A DNA stretch of 64,000 nt from Rubrobacter aplysinae (GCF_001029505.1 NZ_LEKH01000001.1:62001-126000), one strand, 5' to 3'. Shown: positions 50,891 through 58,960, counted from the first letter of the stretch. The notes: generated by a model from the letters alone, not told the origin. A program made the numbers and translations.

Positions 50891-51595
50891 TTAGATAGCC
50901 CCGTCTTCTTCCCGGTCCTCGGTAACGTCGCGGATAGTGATCCACTCGTCGTGTAACGCCCTCCTGGTGGCCTCGCTGCGCGAATGCACGCCCATCTTGC
51001 CGTAGACGTTGGCCAGGTGGCGCTTTACCGTGGTTTCGGCCAGGTGTAGCTGGCTGGCGATCCGCTGGTTAGAGAGCCCGCGAGACATCAGGAGCAACAC
51101 CTCGAGCTCTCTCGCGGAAAGAACTTTGCCAGAGGCCTCCTCTCCCTGTTCGAGGGCCGAGGTCGGCATGCCGACTATTACGTCCGCACCCTGCGGATCG
51201 TAGACCGCCGCCCGTACCGCGCCGATCAACTGGCTCGAAGAAGAGCTCTTCAAGAGGTACGCGCTGGCCCCGAGCCTCATGAGCTCCCGCACGTAGCGCG
51301 GGTTCTCGAACATGGTGACTATGATGACCTTCGGCGGCGGCGAAATGGCCCGCATCCGGGCGAGCGTCTCCCGCGCCTGCTCGAAAGGCATCTGCACCTG
51401 CATGATCACGACATCCGGCCGCAGCCGCTCGGCCAAGGCTGCGGCCTCCGAGTCGTTCGCCGTGCTACCCACGACTTCCATGCCGCCGTAAGAGGAGATG
51501 AGGCCGGCGAGACCCTCGCGGAACATGGTGTGATCGTCGGCTAGAAGGACCCGGGTAGCGCCGTTCTTATCGTTCTGTGCCGACGAACCTTCCAA
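50891..51595 (-). CDS. NarL/LuxR-type response regulator with Gln in place of the phosphoacceptor Asp
   Basis: Regulator of 234 residues: receiver domain (about 14-135) and LuxR-type helix-turn-helix (about 160-220, LSARELEVLLLMSRGLSNQRIASQLHL followed by ETTVKRHLANVYGKMGV). Asp20/Asp21, the switch Thr and Lys (YLLKSSS) are kept, but the site normally reading LMD reads VIMQVQMP: Gln66 replaces the phosphorylated Asp. The protein is therefore unlikely to be controlled by classical phosphotransfer. TTG 51595 is the likely start although the ribosome site is modest. No kinase gene is adjacent. Confidence 0.87.
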   Translation of the reverse strand: MEGSSAQNDKNGATRVLLADDHTMFREGLAGLISSYGGMEVVGSTANDSEAAALAERLRPDVVIMQVQMPFEQARETLARMRAISPPPKVIIVTMFENPRYVRELMRLGASAYLLKSSSSSQLIGAVRAAVYDPQGADVIVGMPTSALEQGEEASGKVLSARELEVLLLMSRGLSNQRIASQLHLAETTVKRHLANVYGKMGVHSRSEATRRALHDEWITIRDVTEDREEDGAI

Positions 51596-51905
51596 CCTGC
51601 AGAACCCGCTTCTCGCCTATCTACACTCGCCACCCGGAATACGCATACCTTACTACGGGGCGTACCGGCCATGCTACACCCTGGGTACCATTTTATGGGC
51701 AACGGTCCCGGGCGCAACCCGGGACTCGCGTTACGAGAATCACGGGCGCCGGCTAGTATGATCCCGTACCCACGCCTCGTCTACCGGATCATCACCCCCC
51801 GGAGAAAGATAAGGAGAGATAAAGAGAGGCGGAGGGAGGCTGAGGAAGGCGCGGAGTGTATTAGCGTCGGGGCGGGGGCGCGACAGTGGTATGGGGGGAA
51901 GGGTT
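51596..51905. promoter_or_regulatory. Divergent promoter region with a perfect inverted repeat
   Basis: This gap separates the minus-strand LuxR regulator and the plus-strand Crp/Fnr gene. TCCCGGG (51706-51712) and CCCGGGA (51718-51724) form a perfect 7-bp inverted repeat with a five-base spacer, which could be a hairpin or a dimeric operator. A purine-rich run (about 51805-51860) follows. No further gene is supported apart from the doubtful small frame listed next. Confidence 0.4.
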
Positions 51906-52067
51906 ATGATGGTTTGCATGAGAGCCGAAGCTGGCAGAGTACGCGCCGGGTCCGCGGAGCGCGGCCACATCACCCGCATCGCCTACATGCTGGGAGCCCC
52001 GACGGGAGCCAGAGGCGGAAGCGCCAGAAGCGCCAGAGGCACCGGAGGCGGGGGCCGTGAGCGATAG
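51906..52067 (+). CDS. Doubtful 53-residue open frame upstream of the Crp/Fnr gene
   Basis: ATG 51906 follows GGGGGGAAGGG and opens a frame of 53 codons ending 11 bases inside the Crp/Fnr gene. The product is Arg/Gly/Ala-rich (RGHITRIAYMLGAPTG in the middle, GARGGSARSARG later) and has no recognised family. The ribosome site and overlap favour translation, perhaps as a leader peptide coupled to the regulator, but composition could equally arise from non-coding high-GC DNA. Confidence 0.28.
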   Translation: MMVCMRAEAGRVRAGSAERGHITRIAYMLGAPTGARGGSARSARGTGGGGRER

Positions 52068-52794
52068 AGGAGGCTACGGCGGGCGCTCTCTGGAGCCTAA
52101 CGAGGAGAACCTCAAGCTGCTCTCGCTGGTGGACATCTTCGAGCCGCTATCCGGCGAGGAGATAGCGAGCCTTAGCTGGCGGCACCTGGACACCCGGCTG
52201 GCCGGCGGCGAGGTCTTCTACACGCCGATGGACCTCTGCGAGACGCTTTTCATCCTGAAGGAGGGCCGGGTCCGCATCTACCGAGTCTCTCCGGAAGGCC
52301 GGCAGTTCACCGTGGCGGTCCTGCCCGGCGGCACCGTGTTCGGGGAGATGGCGCTTACCAGCCAGCGGCTGAGGGGCTCGTTCGCCGAGGCGATGGAGCC
52401 GTCCTTGATCTCCACGATGTGCCGGGCGGACGTGGAGCGTCTGGTGCTCCAGAGGCCCAGGGTCGGGCTCCAGATCATAAACCTGCTCTCCGACAGGCTC
52501 GCCGAGTACGAGGTCCGCATGGAGGACATCTCGCTCAAGGAGGTCCCGGAGCGGCTGGCTAGCCTGATCCTCATGCTCATAGAGAGCCAGGGGATAAGAA
52601 CCTCCGAAGGCTACAAGATACCAACCCGCTATACCCACCAGCACCTGTCCTCCATGATCGGCTCCAACCGGGAGGCGGTGACCCGGGCGCTCCGCCAACT
52701 GACGGAGGCCGGAGCCGTAGAGGTGAGGCGCAGGTTGATTCACGCCAGGGACCTCGACGGGCTAAGGTCCTTCGCGGGCTCCCCGGAGGACTAG
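52057..52794 (+). CDS. Crp/Fnr-family transcription regulator
   Basis: Protein of 245 residues with an N-terminal cyclic-nucleotide-binding-type barrel (about 25-145; LFILKEGRVRIYRVSPEGRQ, GTVFGEMAL) and a C-terminal winged helix (YTHQHLSSMIGSNREAVTRALRQL, about 195-220). The phosphate-binding cassette lacks the Arg/Ser pattern of cAMP-binding Crp, and there are no Fnr-type N-terminal cysteines, so the signal is unknown. GTG 52057 follows GGAGGCGGGGG. It is the third regulator in this stretch. Confidence 0.88.
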   Translation: MSDRGGYGGRSLEPNEENLKLLSLVDIFEPLSGEEIASLSWRHLDTRLAGGEVFYTPMDLCETLFILKEGRVRIYRVSPEGRQFTVAVLPGGTVFGEMALTSQRLRGSFAEAMEPSLISTMCRADVERLVLQRPRVGLQIINLLSDRLAEYEVRMEDISLKEVPERLASLILMLIESQGIRTSEGYKIPTRYTHQHLSSMIGSNREAVTRALRQLTEAGAVEVRRRLIHARDLDGLRSFAGSPED

Positions 52795-52895
52795 CGACCG
52801 GGGCCGTCGTGGTACTCTCCCGGTTGCCGGGGCCGGGCCGCAGAGGCCGGGCGGAGCCCACACGAACATCCACCCGAACAGACGGAGACGAGCCG

Positions 52896-53459
52896 ATGGA
52901 CGAGTTCCTGCTCAGGCAGTTCCAGAAGGAGATAGAACGCCAGGCCCAGTTCGGATTGATCGCCCTGCAGGACATGGACGAGGCCTCCGCCGGCAGCGAC
53001 GGCAAACTCTTCTGGTACTCCGTGCAGGGCTTCGCCGTGGCCGTGTGCAAGGTCTCCCGCATGCTGTGGCCCGAGAGCCCGCGGCTCCCCGAAAGGGGCC
53101 TCACGCTGCGCCAGAGCCTTGGTGTGGAGGCGGGCTCTCCCCTCCAGGACCGCTCGTTCCTGGAGCGTTTCGAGGATTACGAGGCCCGTCTCGAACAGTG
53201 GTACGAGACCTCCGAGAATCACCGCTTCTTTGACTCCTACACCGAACCCCTGGACGTGCTGGCCGAGACTCACATGGGGGACAGGTTCCGCGGCTACGAG
53301 ATGGAAGAGGAGGCCCTGATGCTCGGTGGCGAGCTATACCACCTCGGTCCCGTGGCGGACGCCCTGGAGGAGATCGGTGCCGCCGCCCAGCGGGAGATGA
53401 AAAAGCCTCGCTTCGACCTCCCCCGGAACGATCCTGACGGCGAACCCGGGCCCGGATAA
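52896..53459 (+). CDS. Uncharacterised acidic protein (187 residues)
   Basis: ATG 52896 has GGAGACGAGCCG before it; an in-frame start at 52809 adds an Arg-rich segment and is less likely. The product is soluble and helical: MDEFLLRQFQKEIERQAQFGL, then FWYSVQGFAVAVCKVSRMLWP, and ERFEDYEARLEQWYETSENHRFFDSY. I do not recognise a family. It follows the Crp/Fnr gene by 101 bp in the same direction. Codon use looks genuine and no membrane segment or signal peptide is present. Confidence 0.72.
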   Translation: MDEFLLRQFQKEIERQAQFGLIALQDMDEASAGSDGKLFWYSVQGFAVAVCKVSRMLWPESPRLPERGLTLRQSLGVEAGSPLQDRSFLERFEDYEARLEQWYETSENHRFFDSYTEPLDVLAETHMGDRFRGYEMEEEALMLGGELYHLGPVADALEEIGAAAQREMKKPRFDLPRNDPDGEPGPG

Positions 53460-53671
53460 GGCTCGCGGAGGGCCGCGAAAGTAAGCCGCGAGAGTAAGAG
53501 CCTGGCGCTATGGGAGCGGGCTCCATACCCTCCGGACGGCCTGTATAAACCTCTCCATCGTGCGCCACGACACCTATTTTCCGGGTCGCGTGAGCTATTC
53601 TTCGCCTCAAAGATAGGGCGGCCGTGACCACACTCCGGGAATTACAGGGCTCGTAAAGGCCCGTAAAGAGA

Positions 53672-53693
53672 AACTACATCTTCTGGTGTAGTT
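53672..53693. promoter_or_regulatory. Perfect 7-bp inverted repeat (candidate operator or hairpin)
   Basis: AACTACA (53672-53678) and TGTAGTT (53687-53693) are perfect inverted repeats separated by eight bases. The site lies 24 bp upstream of the sigma-B-like minus-35 element and could bind a dimeric regulator. No terminator-like T run follows, so an operator seems more likely than a terminator. Confidence 0.45.
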
Positions 53694-53716
53694 GTGTCGC
53701 CGGGGTGTGCAGACCA

Positions 53717-53742
53717 GTTTACGCACGCCACGCAACAGGTAT
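53717..53742 (+). promoter_or_regulatory. Sigma-B-like promoter upstream of the PRC-barrel gene
   Basis: GTTTAC (53717-53722), a 14-base spacer and AGGTAT (53737-53742) closely resemble the Bacillus general-stress consensus GTTTAA and GGGTAT. The start codon of the PRC-barrel/DUF2382 gene is about 90 bp downstream. B. subtilis YsnF, a DUF2382 protein, is a general-stress protein, which fits. Whether this organism has a matching sigma factor cannot be judged from the window. Confidence 0.42.
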
Positions 53743-53832
53743 GTATCCACGAAGCTATATAAGCCATATACATGGCGAACGACCGGAACATCCGGGCGGA
53801 AAAGGGAAAAGACTACAAGGAAAGGGGAGCGG

Positions 53833-54951
53833 ATGACTGCGAGTCACGAAGGCGGTGATCAGGCCGGAGCTCCGTTTGGGGACTACTCAGGCTATAAGGT
53901 CTATGACGACAATCGGGAGCACATCGGCAAGGTGGACGACCTGTTCGTCGACGCCTACGACCGGCCGGAGTACATGGGCGTAAAGATGGGCTTTCTCGGC
54001 ACCAGCTCGACCTTGATCCCCATGGAGATCGTGCGCGTCAACGACGAGCGGGAGTTGGTCCAGATCCAGGCCGACAAGGAGAGGATCAAGGAAGGCCCGG
54101 CCTTCGACGACGACCAGGAGATAGACGCCGACTACGAGAGGCGGGTACGCGAGCACTACGGCCTCGGGGAGAGCCCGGACTCCTCGGAGCGGGGCTCCTT
54201 CGGCTCGTACTACACGGACCTAGAAGACCCCGACGTGGATCTGGAGTACGGTGAGCGTTCCGGGGACGAAGGCGCCGAAAGTCTTCCCCACGAGCGGGAC
54301 GCTGCCCCTACCGGCCCTACCGGCGAGGGCGAGGTCTTCGACCAGCGCGACCAGCACGACGAGCTATCCCAGGCCAGGGCGTCCCGCGCCAGAGAGGAGT
54401 CCGGGGCCGTTACGGACCGGGGCCGGGGCGACCAAGAGGAAAGGTCCGGGGAGGTCGGTCCCGGGATGGCCATGGGCGACCGCGAAGGCGGAGAGTTCGT
54501 GGAGCACCCGCCCGGTGAAGAGGGCGTGGGTGAGCGTGACAGCGACGTCGAGGATGAGGACGAGCTGCGCGTTCAGCGTTCCGAGGAAGAGCTTGCAGCC
54601 ACGAAGCGCGAGCGCGAGGCCGGCAAGGTAAACGTCCGCAAGCGCGTGAGGACCGACCGCGAGCGGATGACGGTCCCCAAAAAGCACGAAGAGGTGAAGG
54701 TAGAGCGCGTCCCCGCCTCCGGCGAGGCCTCCGAGGGGGAGATCGGTGACCAGGAAGTGAGCATGCCGGTCACCGAAGAGGAGGTCGAGGTAACCAAACG
54801 CGCGGTAAAGAAAGAGGAGATCCGGGTCCGCAAGGAGGCCGTCGAGGATGAAGAGGTGGTAGAGGAAGACCTCCGCAAGGAAGAGGTCGAGGTAGAGGGC
54901 GAAGAGGACCTCGAAGGCAACGAGGGTAACGAAGATCGCGGCCGGAGCTAG
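53833..54951 (+). CDS. PRC-barrel plus DUF2382 (YsnF-like) stress protein
   Basis: Soluble, strongly charged protein of 372 residues. An N-terminal PRC-barrel (about 14-75; GYKVYDDNREHIGKVDDLFVD) is joined by a disordered acidic linker (about 110-230) to a C-terminal DUF2382 domain (about 240-360; ELRVQRSEEELAATKRER, PVTEEEVEVTKRAVKKEEIRVRK). ATG 53833 follows GGAAAGGGGAGCGG. DUF2382 proteins are linked to general and envelope stress in Bacillus but have no defined activity. It is the first gene of a plus-strand run reaching 61.4 kb. Confidence 0.85.
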   Translation: MTASHEGGDQAGAPFGDYSGYKVYDDNREHIGKVDDLFVDAYDRPEYMGVKMGFLGTSSTLIPMEIVRVNDERELVQIQADKERIKEGPAFDDDQEIDADYERRVREHYGLGESPDSSERGSFGSYYTDLEDPDVDLEYGERSGDEGAESLPHERDAAPTGPTGEGEVFDQRDQHDELSQARASRAREESGAVTDRGRGDQEERSGEVGPGMAMGDREGGEFVEHPPGEEGVGERDSDVEDEDELRVQRSEEELAATKREREAGKVNVRKRVRTDRERMTVPKKHEEVKVERVPASGEASEGEIGDQEVSMPVTEEEVEVTKRAVKKEEIRVRKEAVEDEEVVEEDLRKEEVEVEGEEDLEGNEGNEDRGRS

Positions 54952-54968
54952 CCCCTGCGGGCGGTCGG

Positions 54969-55463
54969 ATGGATAGCGGCGGACGGGGCACCGGAGACTC
55001 TGAAAACCCTGAAAGAGACGTAGAGAAAGACGCGGAAAAAAGCGCGGACGCCGCCGCGCGCGAGGACCCCGGGGACGAGATCCGGCTACAGAGAAACGAA
55101 GAGGAGCTTGAGACGGAGGTCCGGCTGCGCGAGGCGGGCGCGGTGCGGCTCCGCAAGACGGTACACACCGATCACGAAGAGTTCCGGGTTCCCAGGAGGC
55201 GGGAAGAGGTGGAGATCGAGCGCCTCCCGGTGGAGCCGGGGGAGGCTCCAGAGGCACCGGAGGGCACGGAGCTTGGCCGGGAAGAGACGGTCATGCGGGT
55301 GTACGAGGAGGAGATAGTAGTCCACAAGCGCCTCGTCTTGAAAGAGGAGATCCGGCTCCGCAAAGAAGTCGTCGAGGAGGAAGAGACGGTCGAGGCGGAC
55401 GTAAGGCGGGAAGAGGTCGAGATACAGGACGGGACCGAGCGCGGCGTCCGCCGCGACAAGTAG
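54969..55463 (+). CDS. DUF2382-domain protein (second copy, without PRC-barrel)
   Basis: Protein of 164 residues that repeats only the DUF2382 part of the previous protein: EIRLQRNEEELETEVRLREAG, RLRKTVHTDHEEFRVPRRREEVEIERLP, and EEEIVVHKRLVLKEEIRLRKE. The ATG is 17 bp from the previous stop, so both are co-transcribed. The first 35 residues are an acidic linker. It probably arose by partial duplication and divergence of its neighbour. Charged, alternating beta pattern; no enzyme motif visible. Confidence 0.85.
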   Translation: MDSGGRGTGDSENPERDVEKDAEKSADAAAREDPGDEIRLQRNEEELETEVRLREAGAVRLRKTVHTDHEEFRVPRRREEVEIERLPVEPGEAPEAPEGTELGREETVMRVYEEEIVVHKRLVLKEEIRLRKEVVEEEETVEADVRREEVEIQDGTERGVRRDK

Positions 55464-55556
55464 CGCCGGAGAATGCGACCCGGCCGCCGTAACGGCTCCG
55501 TAAGAAGCCCGTCATGATCAAGCCGGCCCGGAGACCGGGAAGGGAGGATAAGCGAA

Positions 55557-56360
55557 TTGAGCGAGAGAGAAGGCGAAGAGCGGGAGTCGCGTCTTAGCCG
55601 CGCCTCGGAAGAGAGCGGCCGGGGAGGGAGCGGCCAGGAGGAGCGGTCCGGCAGCGGGCGGAGCCAGGACGGCGAGACGGAGGAGAGAGAGCAGCAGATA
55701 CAGGAAAACCGGAGGGCGGCGGAGAATTATCGCAATGAGTCCTCCCGCAACGAGGGTTCCCGCAACGAGGATTCCGGTAACGCTTCCTCCCGTAACGAGG
55801 GCTCCCGTAACGAGGGCTCTAGTAACGAGTCCCGCAGGTCCGGTTCCGGCGGGCGCGGCACGAGCCTGCCGAGTGTGATCTTCGGCTGGGTCACCACCAT
55901 TGGCGCGGGGCTGCTGCTCACCGGCATCATAGGCGGCATCGTCGGCGCGATCTTCGGTCTCATAGGTCTGGGGAGCGGTAGCGTGTCCGCCCTCGTGGGG
56001 TTGGCCCTGACCCTGCTCCTGACGTACCTGATCGGGGGTTACGTAGCCGGCAGGATGGCGAGCCGCTCCGGAGTCAAACACGGGCTATTGGTGCCGGTCT
56101 TGACCGTCGTGGTGCTGGTGGTGCTCGGCGTAGCCGGCGGCGCGCTGGGCCTGGGTTTCGCCCAGCAGCTACAGAGCACGGTCAACTCTGCGGCGCCGCA
56201 GAGCCTGACGAGCCAGATCCCGAGCAGTATACCTACCAGCGTCCCGAGCGGGACCGGGCTCGTGGCCCTGGTAGGCGGGATCGTGGCCCTCTTGATGCCG
56301 TTTATCGGGGGCATCCTCGGGGGTATATGGGGGGCCGGGCGCGGTAGTCAGAGGCCCTAG
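55557..56360 (+). CDS. Membrane protein with low-complexity RNExS-repeat N-terminus
   Basis: Protein of 267 residues. The first 105 are hydrophilic and disordered (Glu/Arg/Ser/Gly/Asn) and include seven copies of a pentapeptide like RNEGS coded by a 15-bp DNA repeat. Four hydrophobic segments follow (about 107-145, 148-170, 178-205, 240-260), with a small extracellular or lumenal Ser/Pro-rich loop before the last. The C-terminal part resembles small YrzE/TIGR04086-type membrane proteins only loosely. TTG 55557 follows AAGGGAGGATAAGCGAA. Function unknown. Confidence 0.78.
   Translation: MSEREGEERESRLSRASEESGRGGSGQEERSGSGRSQDGETEEREQQIQENRRAAENYRNESSRNEGSRNEDSGNASSRNEGSRNEGSSNESRRSGSGGRGTSLPSVIFGWVTTIGAGLLLTGIIGGIVGAIFGLIGLGSGSVSALVGLALTLLLTYLIGGYVAGRMASRSGVKHGLLVPVLTVVVLVVLGVAGGALGLGFAQQLQSTVNSAAPQSLTSQIPSSIPTSVPSGTGLVALVGGIVALLMPFIGGILGGIWGAGRGSQRP
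55731..55832 (+). repeat. 15-bp tandem repeat coding RNExS pentapeptides
   Basis: Six full and one partial 15-base units, of the form cgcaacgagggttcc with variants, run through the N-terminal linker of the 55557 gene and encode R-N-E-(S/G/D)-S with one degenerate copy (GNASS). Copies are imperfect in the third codon positions. Such repeats can change copy number by slippage. Confidence 0.8.
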
Positions 56361-56431
56361 AGGCCCTGGCACGAAGACGCCGCAAAACGGCGAAAAAGGT
56401 AGACAAGATAGACGAGAGAGGAGGCATCATC

Positions 56432-57049
56432 GTGGATAGATCCATCGACGATAGGAAGGGCTACACGGAGGGCGGCGGAGGAAACAGGACAGGCTCTCAA
56501 GGAGAGGAGAGCCAGGCAAAGCAGCAGTCCAAGGAGGTCGCCCGCCAGGGGCAGCAGCAGGCCTCTTACTACGCCGGCGAGGCGCGGCAGCGCATCGAGG
56601 AGCAGTTAGACACCCAGAAGGAGCGCGCCTCCGGGGAGCTCTCGGGCATCTCGAAGGCGTTGCGGCAGACCGGGAGCCAGCTAAGGGAGCAGAACCAGGA
56701 CTCCGTCGGCCAGTACGCCGAGCAGGCCGCCACCCAGACCGACCGGCTCTCGGAGTACCTGCACGACAAGAGGTCCGATCAGCTCATAGGCGACGTCGAG
56801 GACTTCGCCCGGAGCCGGCCTTCCGTGTTCCTCGGCGGGGCCCTGGTACTCGGGGTCGCGGCCGCCCGCTTCTTGAAGAGCTCCTCCGGCGGTAGTGGAG
56901 GCTCCGGTCAGGGCGGAAGCTCCGGTCAGGGTATGAGCCAGACAGGTAGCCAGAGGAGTAGCCAGTCATCTAGTCAGGCGAGCACCCAGGCGAGTGACCA
57001 GGGCTCCAGGGTGAGCAGGAGCGGCACCGGAGAGGGGCGGAGCCAGTGA
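56432..57049 (+). CDS. YqjD/ElaB-like membrane-anchored stress protein
   Basis: Protein of 205 residues, hydrophilic and helical (Gln/Glu/Ser-rich; ARQRIEEQLDTQKERASGELSG), followed by one C-terminal membrane segment in the context FARSRPSVFLGGALVLGVAAARFLKSS, which resembles the end of DUF883/YqjD-ElaB proteins. A 60-residue Ser/Gly/Gln tail lies beyond it. E. coli YqjD tethers ribosomes to the membrane in stationary phase; similarity here is mostly in layout. Its stop overlaps the GTG of the holin-like gene, as yqjD and yqjE are adjacent in E. coli. GTG start behind AGAGAGGAGGCATCATC. Confidence 0.75.
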   Translation: MDRSIDDRKGYTEGGGGNRTGSQGEESQAKQQSKEVARQGQQQASYYAGEARQRIEEQLDTQKERASGELSGISKALRQTGSQLREQNQDSVGQYAEQAATQTDRLSEYLHDKRSDQLIGDVEDFARSRPSVFLGGALVLGVAAARFLKSSSGGSGGSGQGGSSGQGMSQTGSQRSSQSSSQASTQASDQGSRVSRSGTGEGRSQ

Positions 57050-57453
57050 TCCAGTACGACGAGCGCAGAAAGAGGGATCAGCCGCTGGGCGAGCTCATAG
57101 GCGACCTCTACCGCGACGCCAGCGAGCTTTTCCGGCTGGAGATAGAGCTCGCCAAGGCGGAGATGAGCCAGAAGGCCTCCCGGGTCGGCAAGAACGTCGG
57201 CTTCCTGCTCGTCGGGGGGGTCGTGGCGTACACCGGGATTCTGGCGATAGTCGCCGGGATCATCGGGGTCCTGGCCCTGCTCGTGCCCGTGTGGCTGTCC
57301 GCCCTGATCGTCGGGATCGTGATAGCCGCGGTTGGCGGTTTCCTGGTGCTCAAAGGCATCAAGACGCTCCAGAAGGAGCAGGCCGCGCCCCAGAAAACCA
57401 TAGACACGCTAAAGGAGGATGCACAGTGGATGAGCGACCAGAGGAACAGTTGA
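57046..57453 (+). CDS. Phage_holin_3_6 / YqjE-like (DUF1469) membrane protein
   Basis: Protein of 135 residues with an amphipathic N-terminal helix (PLGELIGDLYRDASELFRLEIELAKAEM) and two adjacent membrane helices (about 50-78 and 80-105) joined by a tight turn; this is the DUF1469/Phage_holin_3_6 pattern. It is not a phage gene by context; YqjE-like members accompany YqjD-type proteins. GTG 57046 overlaps the upstream stop (GTGA), and the next gene starts 28 bp inside its 3 prime end, so all three are tightly coupled. Confidence 0.85.
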   Translation: MIQYDERRKRDQPLGELIGDLYRDASELFRLEIELAKAEMSQKASRVGKNVGFLLVGGVVAYTGILAIVAGIIGVLALLVPVWLSALIVGIVIAAVGGFLVLKGIKTLQKEQAAPQKTIDTLKEDAQWMSDQRNS

Positions 57454-58364
57454 GCGCCCAGGGCCGGAGAGGACCGGAGGACACGGGCCGGCTCTCCTCG
57501 GAGAGAGGCGAGATAAGGCCGGACCCGGCCAGCGCCCAGGACGAGCTGGAGCAGACGCGCCTGGAGCTGGCCCAGACCCGGGCGCAGATGAGCGAGACGA
57601 TAGAGGTCCTGCAGGGCAGGATGAGCTCCGACTACATCAAGGGCCAGGCCCGACAGCGGATGAGCCAGTCGGGGACCTCTGTCGTGGACGGCGTCAAGCG
57701 GAATCCCATGCCGTTGGCCTTGGTCGGCGCCGGTCTCGGGTGGCTGCTGGTGAACGCCGGGAGCTCCGCCTCGGCTTCCAAGAGTGGCGGAAGCCAGTCG
57801 AGTGGCCAGCGCCAGCTCGGAGGCGGCTACTACAGTGGCTCTTACGAGGGCTCTTACGGTGACCCGTACTCGCGAGGGTACCAGAGCGGATACTACGAGA
57901 GCGAGGACGCGCCGAGAAGAGCCGGTTCCTCTGGCTCCAGTGGCTCCGGCGACCAGGAAGGCCAAGGCGGCGGCAGGGGCGAGCAGGCCCAGCAGAAGGC
58001 TCAGGAGACCCAGCAACAGGCCCAGCAGAAGGCGCAAGAGGCCCAGCAGCAGGCCCAGCAAAGAGCCCAGGAGGCCCAACGCGAGGCCCAGCAGAAGGCC
58101 GAGGAGGCCAAGGGCGGCTTCCAGAAGGCGCTACGCGAGAGCCCGCTCGGGCTTGGCGCTGCGGCGGTCGGTCTGGGCATAGCCGTCGGGCTTTCCATCC
58201 CCGAAAGCAGGAAAGAGAACCAGATGATGGGCGAGACCCGCGACCAGCTCAAGGAGCAGGCCGAGTACAAGGCCCAGGACGCCAAGGAACGGGGCAAGCG
58301 GGTGGCCGAACAGGCGAAGGAGACGGCGAAGGAAGAAGCCAGCAACCAGGACCTCAAAAGCTAG
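57426..58364 (+). CDS. DUF3618-type membrane protein with long Gln-rich coiled coil
   Basis: Protein of 312 residues. The N-terminal LEQTRLELAQTRAQMSETIEVLQGRMS is the DUF3618 signature, followed by a membrane segment (PLALVGAGLGWLLVN), a Gly/Ser/Tyr-rich linker (about 120-180), a 60-residue heptad-like AQQKAQEAQQQ repeat suited to coiled coil, a second hydrophobic stretch (LGLGAAAVGLGIAVGLSIPES) and a charged LEA-like tail (QAEYKAQDAKERGKRVAEQAKETAKEE). GTG 57426 has GGAGGATGCACA before it; longer frames from 57291 are shadows. The tail resembles desiccation-related LEA proteins (inference). Confidence 0.8.
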   Translation: MDERPEEQLSAQGRRGPEDTGRLSSERGEIRPDPASAQDELEQTRLELAQTRAQMSETIEVLQGRMSSDYIKGQARQRMSQSGTSVVDGVKRNPMPLALVGAGLGWLLVNAGSSASASKSGGSQSSGQRQLGGGYYSGSYEGSYGDPYSRGYQSGYYESEDAPRRAGSSGSSGSGDQEGQGGGRGEQAQQKAQETQQQAQQKAQEAQQQAQQRAQEAQREAQQKAEEAKGGFQKALRESPLGLGAAAVGLGIAVGLSIPESRKENQMMGETRDQLKEQAEYKAQDAKERGKRVAEQAKETAKEEASNQDLKS

Positions 58365-58651
58365 TGGAGGCCCCGCGGCACGCGGAAGCCCCGGGGCACG
58401 GCTCCAGAGAGTACGTGCCCCGGGGCCGTCCCGGTGGGCCCGGAGAGCAAAGGGAGAGAGAAGAGCAACAAGAAGAGCAACAAGAACAACAAGAGCTGTC
58501 TCGGCTGCTCCGGGAGGCCACCCGGCTCGTAGAGCATGCGGACCTCGGCCGGGCCAGCGAGAAGCTGCGGCGGTTCGACGAGCTCGCGGGGGACTACCCA
58601 TGGGCCCGGGACGAGACCTTACAGGTACGGAGCCCCGGCAAGGCCGGATAA
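58364..58651 (+). CDS. Small uncharacterised protein (95 residues)
   Basis: GTG 58364 uses the last base of the preceding TAG. The N-terminal half is Gly/Arg/Pro/Glu/Gln-rich and low in complexity (EQQEEQQEQQE). The C-terminal half looks like a folded helical segment (LREATRLVEHADLGRASEKLRRFDELAGDYPWARDE). No family is recognised. The ribosome site is weak; coupling to the previous gene could drive translation. An internal start would give only the C-terminal helical part. Confidence 0.5.
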   Translation: MEAPRHAEAPGHGSREYVPRGRPGGPGEQREREEQQEEQQEQQELSRLLREATRLVEHADLGRASEKLRRFDELAGDYPWARDETLQVRSPGKAG

Positions 58652-58696
58652 CACAGGTCTGCCGCCGGCGGAGCGGCGAGAGGGGAAGCGTGTGGC

Positions 58697-58960
58697 GTGA
58701 GGCGAATGTCCGAGGAGCCTGAGAAGAGCCTGGAGCCCCTGGAGCGTGTCGAGGAGCCCGAGGCGTACTCGGGTTACGGGCTCTATGACCCGCTCGACCA
58801 GTACATAGGGGTGGTGGAGAGGCTCTTCGTCAGCGAGTTCGGAGAGCCGCAGTACGTGAGGACTACGCTCAAGAACGGCCTCTTCAAGCGTGCCTCTATC
58901 CTGCTGCCCGTGGAGAGGCTGGCCAGGAGCACGCGCTACACCGGGCTAGTTCTCCAGTAG
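58697..58960 (+). CDS. Small PRC-barrel-like protein (87 residues)
   Basis: Protein of 87 residues; the core GYGLYDPLDQYIGVVERLFVSEFGEPQYVRTTL has the length and strand pattern of the N-terminal PRC-barrel of the 53833 gene (GYKVYDDNREHIGKVDDLFVD). GTG 58697 or ATG 58706 could be the start; both are in frame and I used the first. It lies 45 bp after the previous gene. The acidic N-terminal stretch EEPEKSLEPLERVEEPEA is probably disordered. Confidence 0.68.
   Translation: MRRMSEEPEKSLEPLERVEEPEAYSGYGLYDPLDQYIGVVERLFVSEFGEPQYVRTTLKNGLFKRASILLPVERLARSTRYTGLVLQ

Larger units (their letters stand above)
53460..53832. other. Intergenic region leading into the stress-protein cluster
   Basis: 373 bp without a supported gene. 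It holds a perfect inverted repeat and a sigma-B-like promoter, listed separately, and is AT-richer than its surroundings toward the PRC-barrel gene. An open frame from 53692 continues into that gene, but its first 47 codons lack family resemblance and include the promoter. Confidence 0.5.

Noticed and set aside
57046-57453. Prophage remnant suggested by the holin-like protein
   Set aside because: DUF1469/Phage_holin_3_6 members are usual chromosomal YqjE-like proteins; no lysin, capsid, integrase or attachment repeats are nearby.
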